Origin: an uncultured Rhizobiaceae group bacterium
GTDB lineage: Bacteria; Pseudomonadota; Alphaproteobacteria; Rhizobiales; Rhizobiaceae
Assembly: GCA_905479965.1 (NCBI GenBank)
Contig: CAJQOR010000050.1
Span: 1-7,453, forward strand
Length of the DNA stretch: 7,453 bases
Direction of reading: 5' to 3'
Part shown: one piece after another, positions 7,371-7,453 of the stretch
Layout of the letters: each line of letters opens with the position of its first letter
How positions within the stretch are numbered: position 1 is the stretch's first letter
The notes under the pieces: model-generated
Told to the model about the DNA's origin: nothing
What the model saw: only the letters and a program-made list of their open reading frames with translations
Databases searched by the model: none
Translations under genes and position numbers: made by a program

Positions 7371-7412
7371 ACCCCCTCCATTTCGCACAATATAGCAAAA
7401 TGGGTGGGGTTT
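7371..7412 (+). terminator. Hairpin between choX and the next gene, partial terminator
   Basis: ACCCCCTCCATTT (7371-7383) pairs with AAATGGGTGGGGT (7398-7410) with one C-T mismatch and one G-T pair; two more pairs at the loop base leave the loop acaatata. Only a short T run follows, so termination is probably incomplete. Such hairpins after binding-protein genes typically protect the upstream mRNA and lower permease expression. Confidence 0.6.
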
Positions 7413-7427
7413 ATGGGCGGAATATAT

Positions 7428-7453
7428 ATGGAATGGTTGACGGAAACGAAAAT
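7428..7453 (+). CDS. choW: Start of a probable choline ABC transporter permease (ChoW), cut by the window edge
   Basis: Only nine codons are visible, reading Met-Glu-Trp-Leu-Thr-Glu-Thr-Lys and then an incomplete codon. The assignment rests on position: choX is followed by choW and choV in the rhizobial choXWV operon. An N-terminus beginning Met-acidic-Trp-Leu is also typical of such permeases as I recall them. GGGCGG stands 7 nt upstream. An in-frame ATG at 7413 would add five residues and is the alternative start, but it lies right against the hairpin. The permease would be an inner-membrane protein passing choline to the cytoplasm. Too little sequence is present for a domain-based call. 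Confidence 0.55.

Overview
The window looks like a piece of an alphaproteobacterial chromosome, probably from a Hyphomicrobiales/Rhodobacterales-type organism of moderate GC. The main reason is the gene on the right. Its protein matches rhizobial choline-binding proteins (ChoX) as I remember them, motif by motif, and it is followed by what looks like the first codons of a choW permease gene. No tRNA, rRNA, CRISPR array, insertion sequence or phage gene was seen.

Left and centre (1-5300, minus strand) hold four genes read right to left, with short gaps. In transcription order they are an HSL-family alpha/beta hydrolase (esterase/lipase type), an AEC-family transporter, a lipoprotein RND membrane-fusion protein, and an RND efflux pump cut off by the left edge. 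The last two are 10 nt apart and clearly form a pump pair that should work with an outer-membrane channel not seen here. The whole set reads as a possible hydrolysis-and-export operon; its substrate cannot be read from the sequence.

The 97-nt gap 5301-5397 separates this operon from a divergent AraC-family regulator (5398-6237, plus strand), the obvious candidate to control it. After a 177-nt gap comes choX (6415-7347), then a terminator-like hairpin and the start of the presumed choW. choX and choW would import choline as an osmoprotectant precursor or nutrient.

The most notable point is in the AEC transporter gene. Its last membrane helix is encoded out of frame: a two-base loss in a short TA repeat explains the odd non-membrane 34-residue tail. 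A second point is that the pump has Asp-Asn where the usual drug-efflux RND proteins have Asp-Asp in the proton-relay helix. I did not find a convincing wholly new system; most genes belong to known families and the novelty lies in details and in the gene combination.
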